A stretch of 64,000 nt of DNA. Origin: Harenicola maris (lineage in GTDB: Bacteria; Pseudomonadota; Alphaproteobacteria; Rhodobacterales; Rhodobacteraceae). The DNA lies in NCBI GenBank assembly GCA_018524345.1, contig JADQAZ010000003.1:310001-374000 (forward strand), read 5' to 3'. The position numbers and the translations under genes were made by a program. The notes under the pieces were generated by a model that worked only from the letters and a program-made list of their open reading frames with translations, did not search any database and was not told where the DNA came from. Below, in pieces: positions 42,351 through 50,433 of the stretch; the first letter of the stretch is position 1; the number at the start of each line of letters is the position of its first letter.

Positions 42351-44123
42351 TTAAACGAGGTGGTCGGCGGCGCGTGCGGCGTCCTCCAGACGCAGTTGTA
42401 CGGACTGTCTTCCGCCCCAGTGGTTGATCTCTAGCCGGCCGGCGAGGTGGAATTTCGCGCCGCCATGATTCTCCAGTGCCGGGCCGAGGGGGCTGTCGAA
42501 GGCGCCGAAGGCGATGGCGTCGATTCGTGTTCCCAGATCGTCGCGGGCGGTGATCTTGATATGGCGTTCGCCGACGCGGCGGGCGTGGGAGATGCCCATG
42601 TCGGGCAGGACGAAGCGCGGCGCGAGGGCGGAGGCGCCGAAGGGGCCTGCGGCCTCGAGTTGTTCGATGAGGTCCACCGTGGCGGCGCCGGGCATCAGGA
42701 GGCCCGTGACGGTGAGGGCCTTGGGGCCGAGGGCGCCTGCGCCCTGTTTTTCGAGGAGGGCGGCGAGGCGGGCCATGGCCTCCTCCAGTTTTGATTCCTC
42801 AACTGTGAGGCCCGCGGCCATTTTATGGCCGCCGCCCTTGAGCAGCAGCCCCTCGGCCGCGGCGCGTTGCACCTGTGCGCCCAGATCCACGCCCGAGACC
42901 GAGCGGCCCGAGCCCTTGCCGATGCCCTCGTCGAGGCCGATGACGATGGCGGGGCGGTTTGTGGCCTCTTTCAGGCGCGAGGCGACGATGCCGACCACGC
43001 CGGGGTGCCAGCCTTTGCCAGCGGCCCAGACGAGGGGGGCATCGAGGCCGCGTTCCTCGGCCTGGGCCATGGCGGCTTCTTGGACCTCTGCCTCGATGGC
43101 GCGGCGTTCCTTGTTCAGCTCGTCGAGTTTTTGGGCGATGGATTCGGCCTCTGCGGGGTTGTCGGTGCTGAGCATGCGCGCGCCGAGGTCGGCCTTGCCG
43201 ACGCGCCCGCCTGCGTTGATGCGCGGGCCGAGCAGGTAGCCGAGGTGGTAGGAGGTGGGTGCGGTGTTCATGCCCGCCACATCGGCAAGGGCCGTCAGGC
43301 CTGGGCGGGTGCGGGCGGCCATGACGCGTAGGCCTTGGCGCACGAGGGCACGGTTGACGCCGATCAGGGGGGCGACATCGGCCACGGTGGCTAGCGCGAC
43401 AAGGTCGAGCATGGCCATCAGGTCCGGCCCTTTGGTGCCCTGTTCGCGCAGTTGGCGGTTGGCCTCCACCAGCATGAGGAAGACCACGGCGGCGGCGCAG
43501 AGGTGGGCGAGGTCGCCGGATTCGTCCTGTCTGTTCGGGTTTACCACGGCCACGGCGCGGGGCAGGGTTTCGCCGCCGAGGTGGTGGTCAAGCACGATGA
43601 CCTCGGCGGCGGTGGCGGCCTCCAGCGCCTCGTGGCTCAGGGTGCCGCAGTCGACGCAGATGATCAGGTCGTGTTTCGCGGCCAGTTCGGCCATGGCGGG
43701 GGGATTGGGGCCGTAGCCCTCGTCGATCCGGTCGGGGACATAGAGGGTGGCGGGGCGGCCCATCTGGCGCAGCCAGTCGATCAGCAGGGTGGCGGAGGTG
43801 GCGCCGTCGACGTCGTAATCGGCGAAGATGGCGATGGTTTCCTTTTTGGCCAGAGCGCGCAGGAAGCGGGCGGCGGCTGTTTCCATGTCCTTCAGGCTGC
43901 GGGGATCGGGGAGCAGGTCACGCAGGGCGGGGGCGAGGTAGGCCTCGGCCTCCTGCGGGGCGACGCCGCGCCCGGCGAGGACGCGGGCGACGGCGGCGGG
44001 CAGGCCGGTGGCCTGCACCATGGCCTCGGCCTCGCGGTCGAGGGCGGCGGAGGGGCCTGTCCATTCGCGGCCCGTAAGGGAGGCGGAGACATTGAGGAAG
44101 GCTTGCGTTGGGGTTTGGGTCAT
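42351..44123 (-). CDS. recJ: Single-strand-specific exonuclease RecJ
   Basis: A 590-residue 5'-to-3' ssDNA exonuclease of recombination and mismatch repair. DHH-family motifs are ADYDVDGATSA (motif I), VDCGT, the signature LDHHLGGE (motif III) and ATVADVAPL (motif IV); the DHHA1 motif is LKGGGHKMAAG and a C-terminal OB-like domain follows. The ATG at 44123 (MTQTPTQAFLNVSASLTGREW) is the natural start; the longer frame runs into the intergenic region. It is divergent from the DMT transporter with a 101-bp gap. Confidence 0.96.
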   Translation of the reverse strand: MTQTPTQAFLNVSASLTGREWTGPSAALDREAEAMVQATGLPAAVARVLAGRGVAPQEAEAYLAPALRDLLPDPRSLKDMETAAARFLRALAKKETIAIFADYDVDGATSATLLIDWLRQMGRPATLYVPDRIDEGYGPNPPAMAELAAKHDLIICVDCGTLSHEALEAATAAEVIVLDHHLGGETLPRAVAVVNPNRQDESGDLAHLCAAAVVFLMLVEANRQLREQGTKGPDLMAMLDLVALATVADVAPLIGVNRALVRQGLRVMAARTRPGLTALADVAGMNTAPTSYHLGYLLGPRINAGGRVGKADLGARMLSTDNPAEAESIAQKLDELNKERRAIEAEVQEAAMAQAEERGLDAPLVWAAGKGWHPGVVGIVASRLKEATNRPAIVIGLDEGIGKGSGRSVSGVDLGAQVQRAAAEGLLLKGGGHKMAAGLTVEESKLEEAMARLAALLEKQGAGALGPKALTVTGLLMPGAATVDLIEQLEAAGPFGASALAPRFVLPDMGISHARRVGERHIKITARDDLGTRIDAIAFGAFDSPLGPALENHGGAKFHLAGRLEINHWGGRQSVQLRLEDAARAADHLV

Positions 44124-44224
44124 GACCCGCGTTATAGGGGAGGCATGCGGGGAAGGGAAAGCGGCGCATTGCCCCTGCGCGGGGCGCGGCATAGGCTTTG
44201 CCGGAATGATTTCTGGGGAGTGCT

Positions 44225-45073
44225 ATGGGCGTTGCTGTGTTTTTCGCGGTTCTGGGGGCCGCGATCCTGCATGCGGGGTGGAATGCCCTTGTGAAGGGCG
44301 GGTCGGATAAATTGCTGAGCATGTCGGGGGTGATGCTGGGGCATGTGCCCTTTGCTGTCTTGGCCCTGTGTTTCGTGCCTGCCCCTGATCCGGCGAGTTT
44401 CGGGTATCTGGCGGCGGGGGTGGCCCTTCATGTGGGCTATCAGTTTTTCCTGCTGCGGTCCTATGAGACCGGGGATTTGACGCAGGTCTATCCGATTGCG
44501 CGGGGATCGGCGCCCTTGATCGTGACGGCGGTGTCGCTCTTGGTTCTGGGGGTGGAGCTGCGCGGGTTGGAATTGCTGGGGGTCTTGGTGATCGGCTGCG
44601 GCATCCTGAGCCTTGCCTTGGTGCGCCGCGCCGACGGGATGCGCAATGGCTCGGCGGCGATGACGGCGCTGGTGACCGGGTGTTTCATTGCCGGATACTC
44701 CATCATTGACGGGCTGGGGGCGCGGGCGGCGGGATCCTCGGTGGGTTATTACGCATGGCTGTCGATCATCGGGGCGCTGCCGTTTTCGGCCTATGTCTGG
44801 AAGGTCTCTCCCGGGACCTTTCGCGATCTGGCGGGCAAGGGGCGGGCGGTGTTCTGGATCGGGGGCGGGGCGAGCTTTGCGGCCTATTCCATCGTGACAT
44901 GGGCCTTTACCCAAGCGCCGATCGCCCTTGTGACCGCCCTGCGGGAGACGAGCATTATCTTTGCGCTGTTGATCGGGGTGTTCGTGTTGAAGGAACGGCT
45001 TGATCTGGCCAAGCTGGCCTCGACCATGATGACCGTTCTGGGTGTTGTCCTGATGCGACTTGCGCGTTTGTAA
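44225..45073 (+). CDS. DMT-superfamily (EamA) transporter
   Basis: A 282-residue protein with ten predicted helices in two EamA repeats. The first repeat has the tract YETGDLTQVYPIARGSAPLIVTAVSLLVLGVEL, the second the corresponding FTQAPIALVTALRETSIIFALLIGVFVLKERL. These are the best kept segments of the drug/metabolite transporter family, in helices 3-4 and 8-9. Substrate unknown. It shares only general similarity with the DMT protein at 33117 and is not a recent copy. A double hairpin separates it from the convergent hom gene. Confidence 0.9.
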   Translation: MGVAVFFAVLGAAILHAGWNALVKGGSDKLLSMSGVMLGHVPFAVLALCFVPAPDPASFGYLAAGVALHVGYQFFLLRSYETGDLTQVYPIARGSAPLIVTAVSLLVLGVELRGLELLGVLVIGCGILSLALVRRADGMRNGSAAMTALVTGCFIAGYSIIDGLGARAAGSSVGYYAWLSIIGALPFSAYVWKVSPGTFRDLAGKGRAVFWIGGGASFAAYSIVTWAFTQAPIALVTALRETSIIFALLIGVFVLKERLDLAKLASTMMTVLGVVLMRLARL

Positions 45074-45087
45074 CGCGGCGGTGGCAG

Positions 45088-45133
45088 AGATTTTTCGGCG
45101 AAAAATCTGATCGCCCCCTTGGGGGGGGCGATC
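45088..45133. terminator. Bidirectional double hairpin between DMT gene and hom
   Basis: The palindrome AGATTTTTCG-G-CGAAAAATCT (45088-45108) is followed at once by GATCGCCCCC/GGGGGCGATC (45109-45133). It sits between convergent genes, 14 bases after one stop and 10 bases before the other. Confidence 0.75.
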
Positions 45134-45143
45134 TTTGCCGGTG

Positions 45144-46448
45144 TCAGACCTCTTCGATGCGCAGGGCGACGGGGGTGCCCTCGACCACGCCGGTGCCTTC
45201 GAGGCCTGTCATTGCGGCCTCCAGCACCTCGCGCGAGGCGCGGTGGGTGACGATCAGGACCGGTGCGATGGGGGTGTCGGAGTGGTCGTATTGGCGCATC
45301 CGGTCGATCGACAGGCCTGCCTCGCCCAGAATGGCGGCGACCTTGGCCAGAGCGCCGGGTTTGTCCTGAAGGCTGAGGCGCAGGTAGTAGGCGGCGGGGG
45401 CGGAGGCCTGTGCGGCGGGGGCCGATTGCAGGCTGTCCACCGGCACGCCGAAGGTTTTGATGCGGCTGCCGCGGGCCAGTTCGATCACATCGGACATCAC
45501 GGCGGAGGCAGTCGGCCCCTCGCCTGCGCCTGCGCCGCGCAGGACGATCTGGCCAACGCGGTTGCCCTCGAGCACCACCATGTTTGTTGCGCCCTCAAGT
45601 TGCCCGAGCGGCGAGGCGGCGGGGACGAGGCAGGGGGACATGCGCATTTCCTGCCCGCGCCCTGTCATCTGGGCCACGCCGAGAAGTTTGATGCGGTAGC
45701 CCATGTCGGCGGCTTGGCGGATGTCGTCGATTGTCACATTGTCGATGCCTTCCAGCGCGACATTGTTGAAGTTCACCTGCGTGCCAAAGGCCACGGCGGC
45801 GAGCAGGGCCAGTTTGTGGCCCGCGTCGATGCCGCCGACGTCGAGGGTCGGGTCGGCTTCGAGGTAGCCGAGTTTGTTGGCCTCCTCAAAGACCTCGGCA
45901 TAGGGCAGGCCCGCGCTTTCCATGCGGGTCAGGATATAGTTGCAGGTGCCGTTCATCACCCCCATGACGCGGGTGATTTCATTGCCTGCGAGGCCTTCGG
46001 TCAGGGATTTCATCACCGGGATGCCGCCTGCGACAGCGGCCTCGAAGCGGATGGTTTTGCCGTTGTTTTCGGCTTGGGCCGCGAGGGCGTGGCCGTGGAT
46101 GGCAAGCAGGGCCTTGTTCGCTGTGACCACGTCTTTGCCTGCGGCGAGCGCGGCCTCTGTTGCGGCCTTGGCGGGGCCGTCCGAGCCGCCCATGAGTTCG
46201 ACGAAGACGTCGATATCATCGCGGGCGGCGAGTTTGACGGGATCGTCCTCCCAGGCGTAGCTGGAGAGCGGCACGCCGCGGTCCTTGTCCTTGGAGCGGG
46301 CGGAGACGGCGGTGATTTCCACCGCGCGGCCGGAGCGGGCGGCGATCTGTTCGGCTTGGCTGCGGATGATCTTGATCACCCCGGCGCCGACGGTGCCCAG
46401 ACCGGCAATTCCAAGACGAAGGGGAGCTTGGGTGTTTTGGGTTGTCAT
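45144..46448 (-). CDS. hom: Homoserine dehydrogenase
   Basis: A 434-residue NAD(P)H enzyme reducing aspartate semialdehyde to homoserine, on the way to threonine, methionine and isoleucine. The nucleotide motif is GLGTVGAGVI near the N-terminus, the catalytic Lys lies in VVTANKALLA and the substrate region is NGTCNYILTRME and EADPTLDVGGIDAGHKLALLA. A C-terminal ACT domain (YYLRLSLQDKPGALAKVAAI, about 350-434) gives feedback control, usually by threonine. The ATG at 46448 (MTTQNTQAPLRLGIAGLG) is the start. A 14-base palindrome lies 61 bases upstream. Confidence 0.97.
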   Translation of the reverse strand: MTTQNTQAPLRLGIAGLGTVGAGVIKIIRSQAEQIAARSGRAVEITAVSARSKDKDRGVPLSSYAWEDDPVKLAARDDIDVFVELMGGSDGPAKAATEAALAAGKDVVTANKALLAIHGHALAAQAENNGKTIRFEAAVAGGIPVMKSLTEGLAGNEITRVMGVMNGTCNYILTRMESAGLPYAEVFEEANKLGYLEADPTLDVGGIDAGHKLALLAAVAFGTQVNFNNVALEGIDNVTIDDIRQAADMGYRIKLLGVAQMTGRGQEMRMSPCLVPAASPLGQLEGATNMVVLEGNRVGQIVLRGAGAGEGPTASAVMSDVIELARGSRIKTFGVPVDSLQSAPAAQASAPAAYYLRLSLQDKPGALAKVAAILGEAGLSIDRMRQYDHSDTPIAPVLIVTHRASREVLEAAMTGLEGTGVVEGTPVALRIEEV

Positions 46449-46508
46449 GGGGTGGCCTCCGGCGGCTGGGTCAGTTTGGCAGTTGCCATATCCCGAACCA
46501 AAGCGCGG

Positions 46509-46522
46509 TGCAACGCGTTGCA
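46509..46522. promoter_or_regulatory. 14-base perfect palindrome upstream of hom
   Basis: TGCAACGCGTTGCA lies between the lipoprotein stop and the hom start, 61 bases from the hom ATG. It may be a repressor operator. No known regulator is identifiable from the site alone. Confidence 0.45.
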
Positions 46523-46544
46523 TCAGCGATGCGGCTTGTTGTGC

Positions 46545-46841
46545 CTAGGGCCTGCGGCGCGCCAGTGCGGCCTGCATGCGCGCGCGCAGGGCCGGTTCGA
46601 TCACCGGGCGCTGCAGGCGGGCGGCGCGGGCGCGCAGGGCGGCGACGCTGCCCGAGAGGCCCGCGGTGGTGGCGGGGGTGATCCTTGTCTCGCCTGCGCC
46701 CGCGATCAGCCCGTCGAGCGGGATCAGCGTGGGGAAGGCGGCGGAGCGGGCATTCTCGCTGACGGCGCCGTCCAGATCGGGGAAGGGGGTGCAGCCCACC
46801 ACAAGAGCAAGGGCGGCGGCGCAGGGCAGGGGCAGGCGCAT
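46545..46841 (-). CDS. Small putative lipoprotein
   Basis: A 98-residue protein with signal MRLPLPCAAALALVVGC; Cys 17 in VVGC is a good lipobox cysteine. The mature part of about 80 residues has a central AFPTLIPLDGLIAGAGETRI and a basic Ala/Arg-rich end. The start is ATG at 46841; the longer upstream frame is not needed. Function unknown. It lies upstream of hom on the same strand with a 96-bp gap that contains the palindrome, so joint transcription is uncertain. Confidence 0.75.
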   Translation of the reverse strand: MRLPLPCAAALALVVGCTPFPDLDGAVSENARSAAFPTLIPLDGLIAGAGETRITPATTAGLSGSVAALRARAARLQRPVIEPALRARMQAALARRRP

Positions 46842-46972
46842 TGGCGGCTCCGGTGGCGGGTGCGGTTTGGACAGTTGTAGGCGATTGGAGGCGGGGGGCG
46901 CAAGAATGACGGGGGTGCAGGGGAGGCGGCGGCATAGGTTGGCGCGAAAATGCAGGGGCGGTGCGATGCGGG

Positions 46973-46995
46973 CTTGAATTGAACGGCTGTTCAAG
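46973..46995. promoter_or_regulatory. Operator-like inverted repeat in front of the TetR gene
   Basis: TTGAAC (46979-46984) and GTTCAA (46989-46994) are perfect inverted arms around GGCT; CTTGAA (46973-46978) and TTCAAG (46990-46995) form a second overlapping pair. The site lies 13 bases before the start codon, where a TetR protein would repress itself. Confidence 0.75.
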
Positions 46996-47007
46996 CGAAG
47001 TTGGCCC

Positions 47008-47595
47008 ATGGCTCGTAAAACAGGTTCTCATGCCGAAACCACAGGCCCGCGCGTGCGCGCGGCGGCGCTTCGGCTTTTTGCGCAGAGCGGATATGCCGCC
47101 GTTTCCATGCGGCAGATTGCAGCCGAGGTGGGGATGCAGGCCGGGGCACTGTATACCTATACCGCCGATAAGCAGACGCTATTGTTTGATTTGATGCGCG
47201 AGCATATGGCCGATGTTCTGGAGGCTTGGGCCGCGCAGCCCCAAGGCGGCAGCCCGGGAGAGCGGCTGGAGCAGTTCACGCGCTTTCACATCAATCACCA
47301 CCTTGACCGGCCCGAGGGGGTGTTCCTGTCCTATATGGAGCTGCGCAATCTGACGCCGAAGAATTTCGCCGAGATCGAGGCCCTGCGCCGGAGCTATGAG
47401 AGCGAGTTGGAAGCGATCCTGATCGCGGGGCAGGAGAACGGGGCCTTTAGCGTGCCCGATACGCGGCTGGCGACCATGGCGTTGATCGCCATGTTGACCG
47501 GGATCACCCAGTGGTATCGCGATGACGGGCGGCTCAGCCGCGAGCGGGTGCAGAAGATCTACTGGAACATGGTGCGGCGGGCTGTGAAAGGCTAG
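47008..47595 (+). CDS. TetR-family transcriptional regulator
   Basis: A 195-residue repressor-type protein. The N-terminal helix-turn-helix is RVRAAALRLFAQSGYAAVSMRQIAAEVGMQAGALYTYTADKQTLLFDLM (about residues 15-63). The C-terminal ligand domain resembles the TetR_C group with RSYESELEAILIAGQENGAFSVPDTRLATMALIAMLTGITQWY, as in regulators of fatty-acid and branched-chain acyl-CoA breakdown, but no such genes adjoin it. The inverted repeat TTGAAC-N4-GTTCAA lies just upstream and probably serves for self-control. The gene is divergent from a lipoprotein gene and may control it too. Confidence 0.92.
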   Translation: MARKTGSHAETTGPRVRAAALRLFAQSGYAAVSMRQIAAEVGMQAGALYTYTADKQTLLFDLMREHMADVLEAWAAQPQGGSPGERLEQFTRFHINHHLDRPEGVFLSYMELRNLTPKNFAEIEALRRSYESELEAILIAGQENGAFSVPDTRLATMALIAMLTGITQWYRDDGRLSRERVQKIYWNMVRRAVKG

Positions 47596-47614
47596 GCCCG
47601 CCACGGGGGTGGTG

Positions 47615-47657
47615 CAGACTTTTGCAAAAGTCTGTTTCAAATCCTTTTCAAGGATTT
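47615..47657. terminator. Two palindromes between TetR and pirin genes
   Basis: CAGACTTTTG/CAAAAGTCTG (47615-47634) and AAATCCTT/AAGGATTT (47639-47657, loop TTC) fill the 75-bp gap between convergent stops. They can stop transcription from both sides. Confidence 0.75.
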
Positions 47658-47670
47658 GGGCGCGCTGTCG

Positions 47671-48582
47671 TTAGTGTGCCGGTTTGATGAAGGTTCCGTT
47701 TTTCAGGTCGCGGATCGCGGTGCGGAGTTCGTCTGGTGTGTTCATCACGATGGGGCCGTGCCATGCGACCGGTTCTTCGATCGGGGCGCCGGAGATCAGC
47801 AGAAAGCGCAGGCCGCGCTCGCCCGCTTGCACGGTGATTTCATCGCCGGTGCCGAAGCGCACGAGGGTGCGGTCGCCGGACATGTCGCGGATGTTGACCT
47901 CTTTGCCCATGACCTCTTTTTCCAGTAGCACGCCGCCGGGGTCGGAGGCGTCGGTGAAGAAGCCTTCGCCTTCGAAGACATAGGCGAAGGCGCGCCGATA
48001 GGTATCGACCTTAAAGGTTTTGCGCAGGCCGGGGGGCAGGGTGATGTCGAGGTATTGGGGCTCTGCCGCGATGCCGTCGATGGGGCTGGTCTGGCCCCAG
48101 AAGCTGCCGATGATGACTTTGACGCGGGTGCCGTCGTCGTCGGTCACCTCGGGCAGGTCGGCGGCGCCGATGTCCTGATAGCGCGGGGCGGTCATTTTCA
48201 GCGAAGAGGGCAGGTTGGCCCAGAGTTGGAAGCCGTGCATCTGCCCCTGTGCGTTTCCTTCGGGCATTTCCTGATGCATGATTCCGGAGCCTGCCGTCAT
48301 CCATTGCACCGAGCCCGCGCCGAGGGTGCCGGTGTTGCCGAGGCTGTCGCCGTGGGTGACGCTTCCCGAGAGCACATAGGTGATGGTTTCGATGCCGCGG
48401 TGGGGGTGCCATGGGAAGCCGGCCTCGAAGTCCTCTGGCGTCTCATTGCGGAAGTCATCGAAGAGCAGGAAAGGGTCGAGCGCCTTGGGGTTATGAAAGC
48501 CGAAGGCGCGGTGGAGTTTGACGCCGGCCCCCTCCATTGTGAGTTCTGCGGGGCGGGTTTCGATAATGGGACGCATGGACAT
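47671..48582 (-). CDS. Pirin family protein
   Basis: A 303-residue bicupin. The first cupin carries the metal-ligand tract FPWHPHRGIETITYVLSG (two His and one of the family's conserved residues) and the following VQWMTAGSGIMHQEMP gives the third His and Glu. The second cupin (from about residue 165) has the Pirin_C pattern. Bacterial pirins are non-haem iron proteins; some have quercetinase activity and others regulate pyruvate metabolism. Which applies here is unknown. The start at 48582 yields the usual N-terminus; it is convergent with the TetR gene. Confidence 0.92.
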   Translation of the reverse strand: MSMRPIIETRPAELTMEGAGVKLHRAFGFHNPKALDPFLLFDDFRNETPEDFEAGFPWHPHRGIETITYVLSGSVTHGDSLGNTGTLGAGSVQWMTAGSGIMHQEMPEGNAQGQMHGFQLWANLPSSLKMTAPRYQDIGAADLPEVTDDDGTRVKVIIGSFWGQTSPIDGIAAEPQYLDITLPPGLRKTFKVDTYRRAFAYVFEGEGFFTDASDPGGVLLEKEVMGKEVNIRDMSGDRTLVRFGTGDEITVQAGERGLRFLLISGAPIEEPVAWHGPIVMNTPDELRTAIRDLKNGTFIKPAH

Positions 48583-48743
48583 AATGGGCCTGCCTTTCTG
48601 TTACAGAGGGTATGTGCGGCGGGGCCTTGGTGCAATCTGCGGCTTTGCACAGAAAGGGTTCGGGGATCGGGGAGAGGCATTGGCGGGAGGGGCGCGCGGC
48701 AAGGGCGGCTTTCCCCCAAGCGGCGGCGGGGCTATGAGGGCAT

Positions 48744-49250
48744 ATGAGTGAATCGATTCTTGCCGAGATTACCCCGTCCCCCCCACGCCGCTTTGTTGGC
48801 CTGGGCATTCTTTGGGTTCTTGCCGCGATCCTGATCGGGCTTGCGATCAAGCACGAGACCGAGGCGGGGACCAGTTTGTTCCTTGTCGGTTTTGCCGCTT
48901 TTACGATGTTCTGGGCCGAGGCGGTGCGCCGCGCGACGCGGACGCATCTGTATCTGACCGAGGAGCATCTGCGCGACAGCAGGGGCCGCGTTTTGGCGCG
49001 CTTCGAGGATATGGTGAAGGTGGATCGCGGCACTTTTGCCTTCAAGCCGAGCAACGGCTTTGTTCTGGTCCTGTCGGTGAAGCCGCCTGCGATTTGGGCG
49101 CCGGGTCTTTATTGGCGGCTGGGGCGGCGGATCGGTGTTGGGGGGGTGACCTCTGCGGCGCAGACCAAGACCATGGCCGAGATCATCGCCTTTCGGATTG
49201 CGCAGCGCGAGATGGATGCCGCAGCAAAGCGCGAGGCCGAAGAGGGCTGA
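48744..49250 (+). CDS. Two-helix membrane protein with a PH-like soluble domain
   Basis: A 168-residue protein with two membrane helices (about residues 17-36 and 42-58) followed by a cytosolic beta-rich part (THLYLTEEHLRDSRGRVLARFEDMVKVDRGTFAFKPSNGFVLVLSV) and a charged C-terminal helix. This layout, a helical hairpin plus a single beta-sandwich-like stretch, resembles bacterial PH-domain (YdbT/DUF304-type) proteins, but I am not sure. Function unknown. It lies alone between the pirin gene and the pilus-like locus, which runs in the opposite direction. Confidence 0.75.
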   Translation: MSESILAEITPSPPRRFVGLGILWVLAAILIGLAIKHETEAGTSLFLVGFAAFTMFWAEAVRRATRTHLYLTEEHLRDSRGRVLARFEDMVKVDRGTFAFKPSNGFVLVLSVKPPAIWAPGLYWRLGRRIGVGGVTSAAQTKTMAEIIAFRIAQREMDAAAKREAEEG

Positions 49251-49300
49251 CCCCTTCGGCCTGAAATCGAGCCGCTTTTTCGGCCGCTTTTACGACGTGC

Positions 49301-49876
49301 CTAGGACGAGCTGGGGATCAGCAGTTGCGAGGCAAAGCGGGGCCGCGTGACGATGTAATTCTCAAACGAGCGGGCCGAGAGGCCGACGTTGAACATCGGC
49401 TCATAGGCCATGAAGCTTTCGACCAGAATGATCGTGTCGCCATCCACCATGAAGGGGATTTTGCTTTTGTAGCTGGCCATGTCGGCGGTGTAGAGGCGCG
49501 TGCGCCCGCCGGTGGCATAGGATTCCAGCACCTGCAGGTCGCGGGCGGCCTCATCGGCGCAGGCCGAGACGCATTGGATCGTGGTCATCCGCAGATAGGT
49601 CGGGTGGTTCGACGAGGTCAGGTAATCAAAGACGGTGTTGAGACCTTCCATGAAGTTGCTGTCCAGCGTGTCCGTTTGGCGGCTGAGCATGTCGGCGATG
49701 GTGTAGGAGGCCTTGAGGTTCGCGTTTTGCGTGCGAAAGGCATCGAACCAGACGAAGCTGCCGACGTAGAGCCATGTGAGAAGCGGCATGATCAGCGCGG
49801 CCTCGACGGAGAGGGAGCCGCGGGTGTCTTCGGCGAAGGCCCGCAGGCGGGCTTTGATGAGGGAGAGGGGTTTCAT
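49301..49876 (-). CDS. TadE-like pseudopilin
   Basis: A 191-residue protein with a type IVb prepilin-like N-terminus: basic leader, then G20 followed by S-L-S-V-E25, which puts Glu at position 5 of the mature protein, and a membrane helix (AALIMPLLTWLYVGSFVWFDAF). The periplasmic part has two cysteines in CVSACADE. TadE pseudopilins are cleaved by a TadV/FppA peptidase and help to assemble Flp-type pili. No core tad genes (tadA, B, C, V, Z, rcpA) are found in the window. It follows the second TadE-like gene by 2 bp. Confidence 0.85.
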   Translation of the reverse strand: MKPLSLIKARLRAFAEDTRGSLSVEAALIMPLLTWLYVGSFVWFDAFRTQNANLKASYTIADMLSRQTDTLDSNFMEGLNTVFDYLTSSNHPTYLRMTTIQCVSACADEAARDLQVLESYATGGRTRLYTADMASYKSKIPFMVDGDTIILVESFMAYEPMFNVGLSARSFENYIVTRPRFASQLLIPSSS

Positions 49877-49878
49877 GA

Positions 49879-50433
49879 TTATTCTCCTGCGCCCGGTTCG
49901 TTGACGAAGGCCGAGGAGGACACCAGAGCGTAGTGCTCTGAGTCGATCAGCGGCAGTTTCAACCCAAGGCTGGTGGCGTAGAACCATGGTTTCATGATGG
50001 CGCAGGCGCGCACGATCATCATTTCGTTCTCGTCGCCGCCGGTAAAGGTGGTGACGGGCTGGATCGGCTCATCCCGGTCGTTGCAGGTCGCCACGGGGGG
50101 AAGCGGCGTCCAGGACGAGGTGCTGACCGATTGCAGTTCGATCAGCATGTTTTCCATGCAGTCGGGGATGATGCCCGCGAGGTTGCAGATGTTTGTTTTC
50201 AGCTCGTCATGGGTGGGCGGCGACCATGTGCCAAGGCGCAGGCCCCGCACAGAGATATCCACGGCCCGTTCCAGCATGACCTGCCGTGTCATCAGCAGCC
50301 CTGCCTCGAAGGTCGACATGAACAGGATCATGAAGATCGGGAACAGGATCACGAACTCGATAGAGGCGGTGCCGCTTTCGTCGCGCTTTGCGCGGGTCAA
50401 GCGGCGGGCGAGGTGCCCAAGCAAACGATACAT
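49879..50433 (-). CDS. TadE/TadF-like pseudopilin
   Basis: A 184-residue protein with leader, then G21 followed by T-A-S-I-E26 (Glu at mature position 5) and a hydrophobic helix FVILFPIFMILFMSTFEAGLLM. The periplasmic domain has four or more cysteines (NLAGIIPDCMEN, VATCNDRD, VRACAIMK) for disulfides. Its ATG overlaps the stop of the vWA gene by one base, so translation is coupled. Together with the next gene it forms a minor pseudopilin pair as in TadE/TadF. Targets for assembly are presumably encoded elsewhere. Confidence 0.87.
   Translation of the reverse strand: MYRLLGHLARRLTRAKRDESGTASIEFVILFPIFMILFMSTFEAGLLMTRQVMLERAVDISVRGLRLGTWSPPTHDELKTNICNLAGIIPDCMENMLIELQSVSTSSWTPLPPVATCNDRDEPIQPVTTFTGGDENEMMIVRACAIMKPWFYATSLGLKLPLIDSEHYALVSSSAFVNEPGAGE

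Noticed and set aside
45135..46880. Plus-strand open frame (581 codons) opposite hom.
   Set aside because: hom on the minus strand has all family motifs; the plus-strand frame does not.
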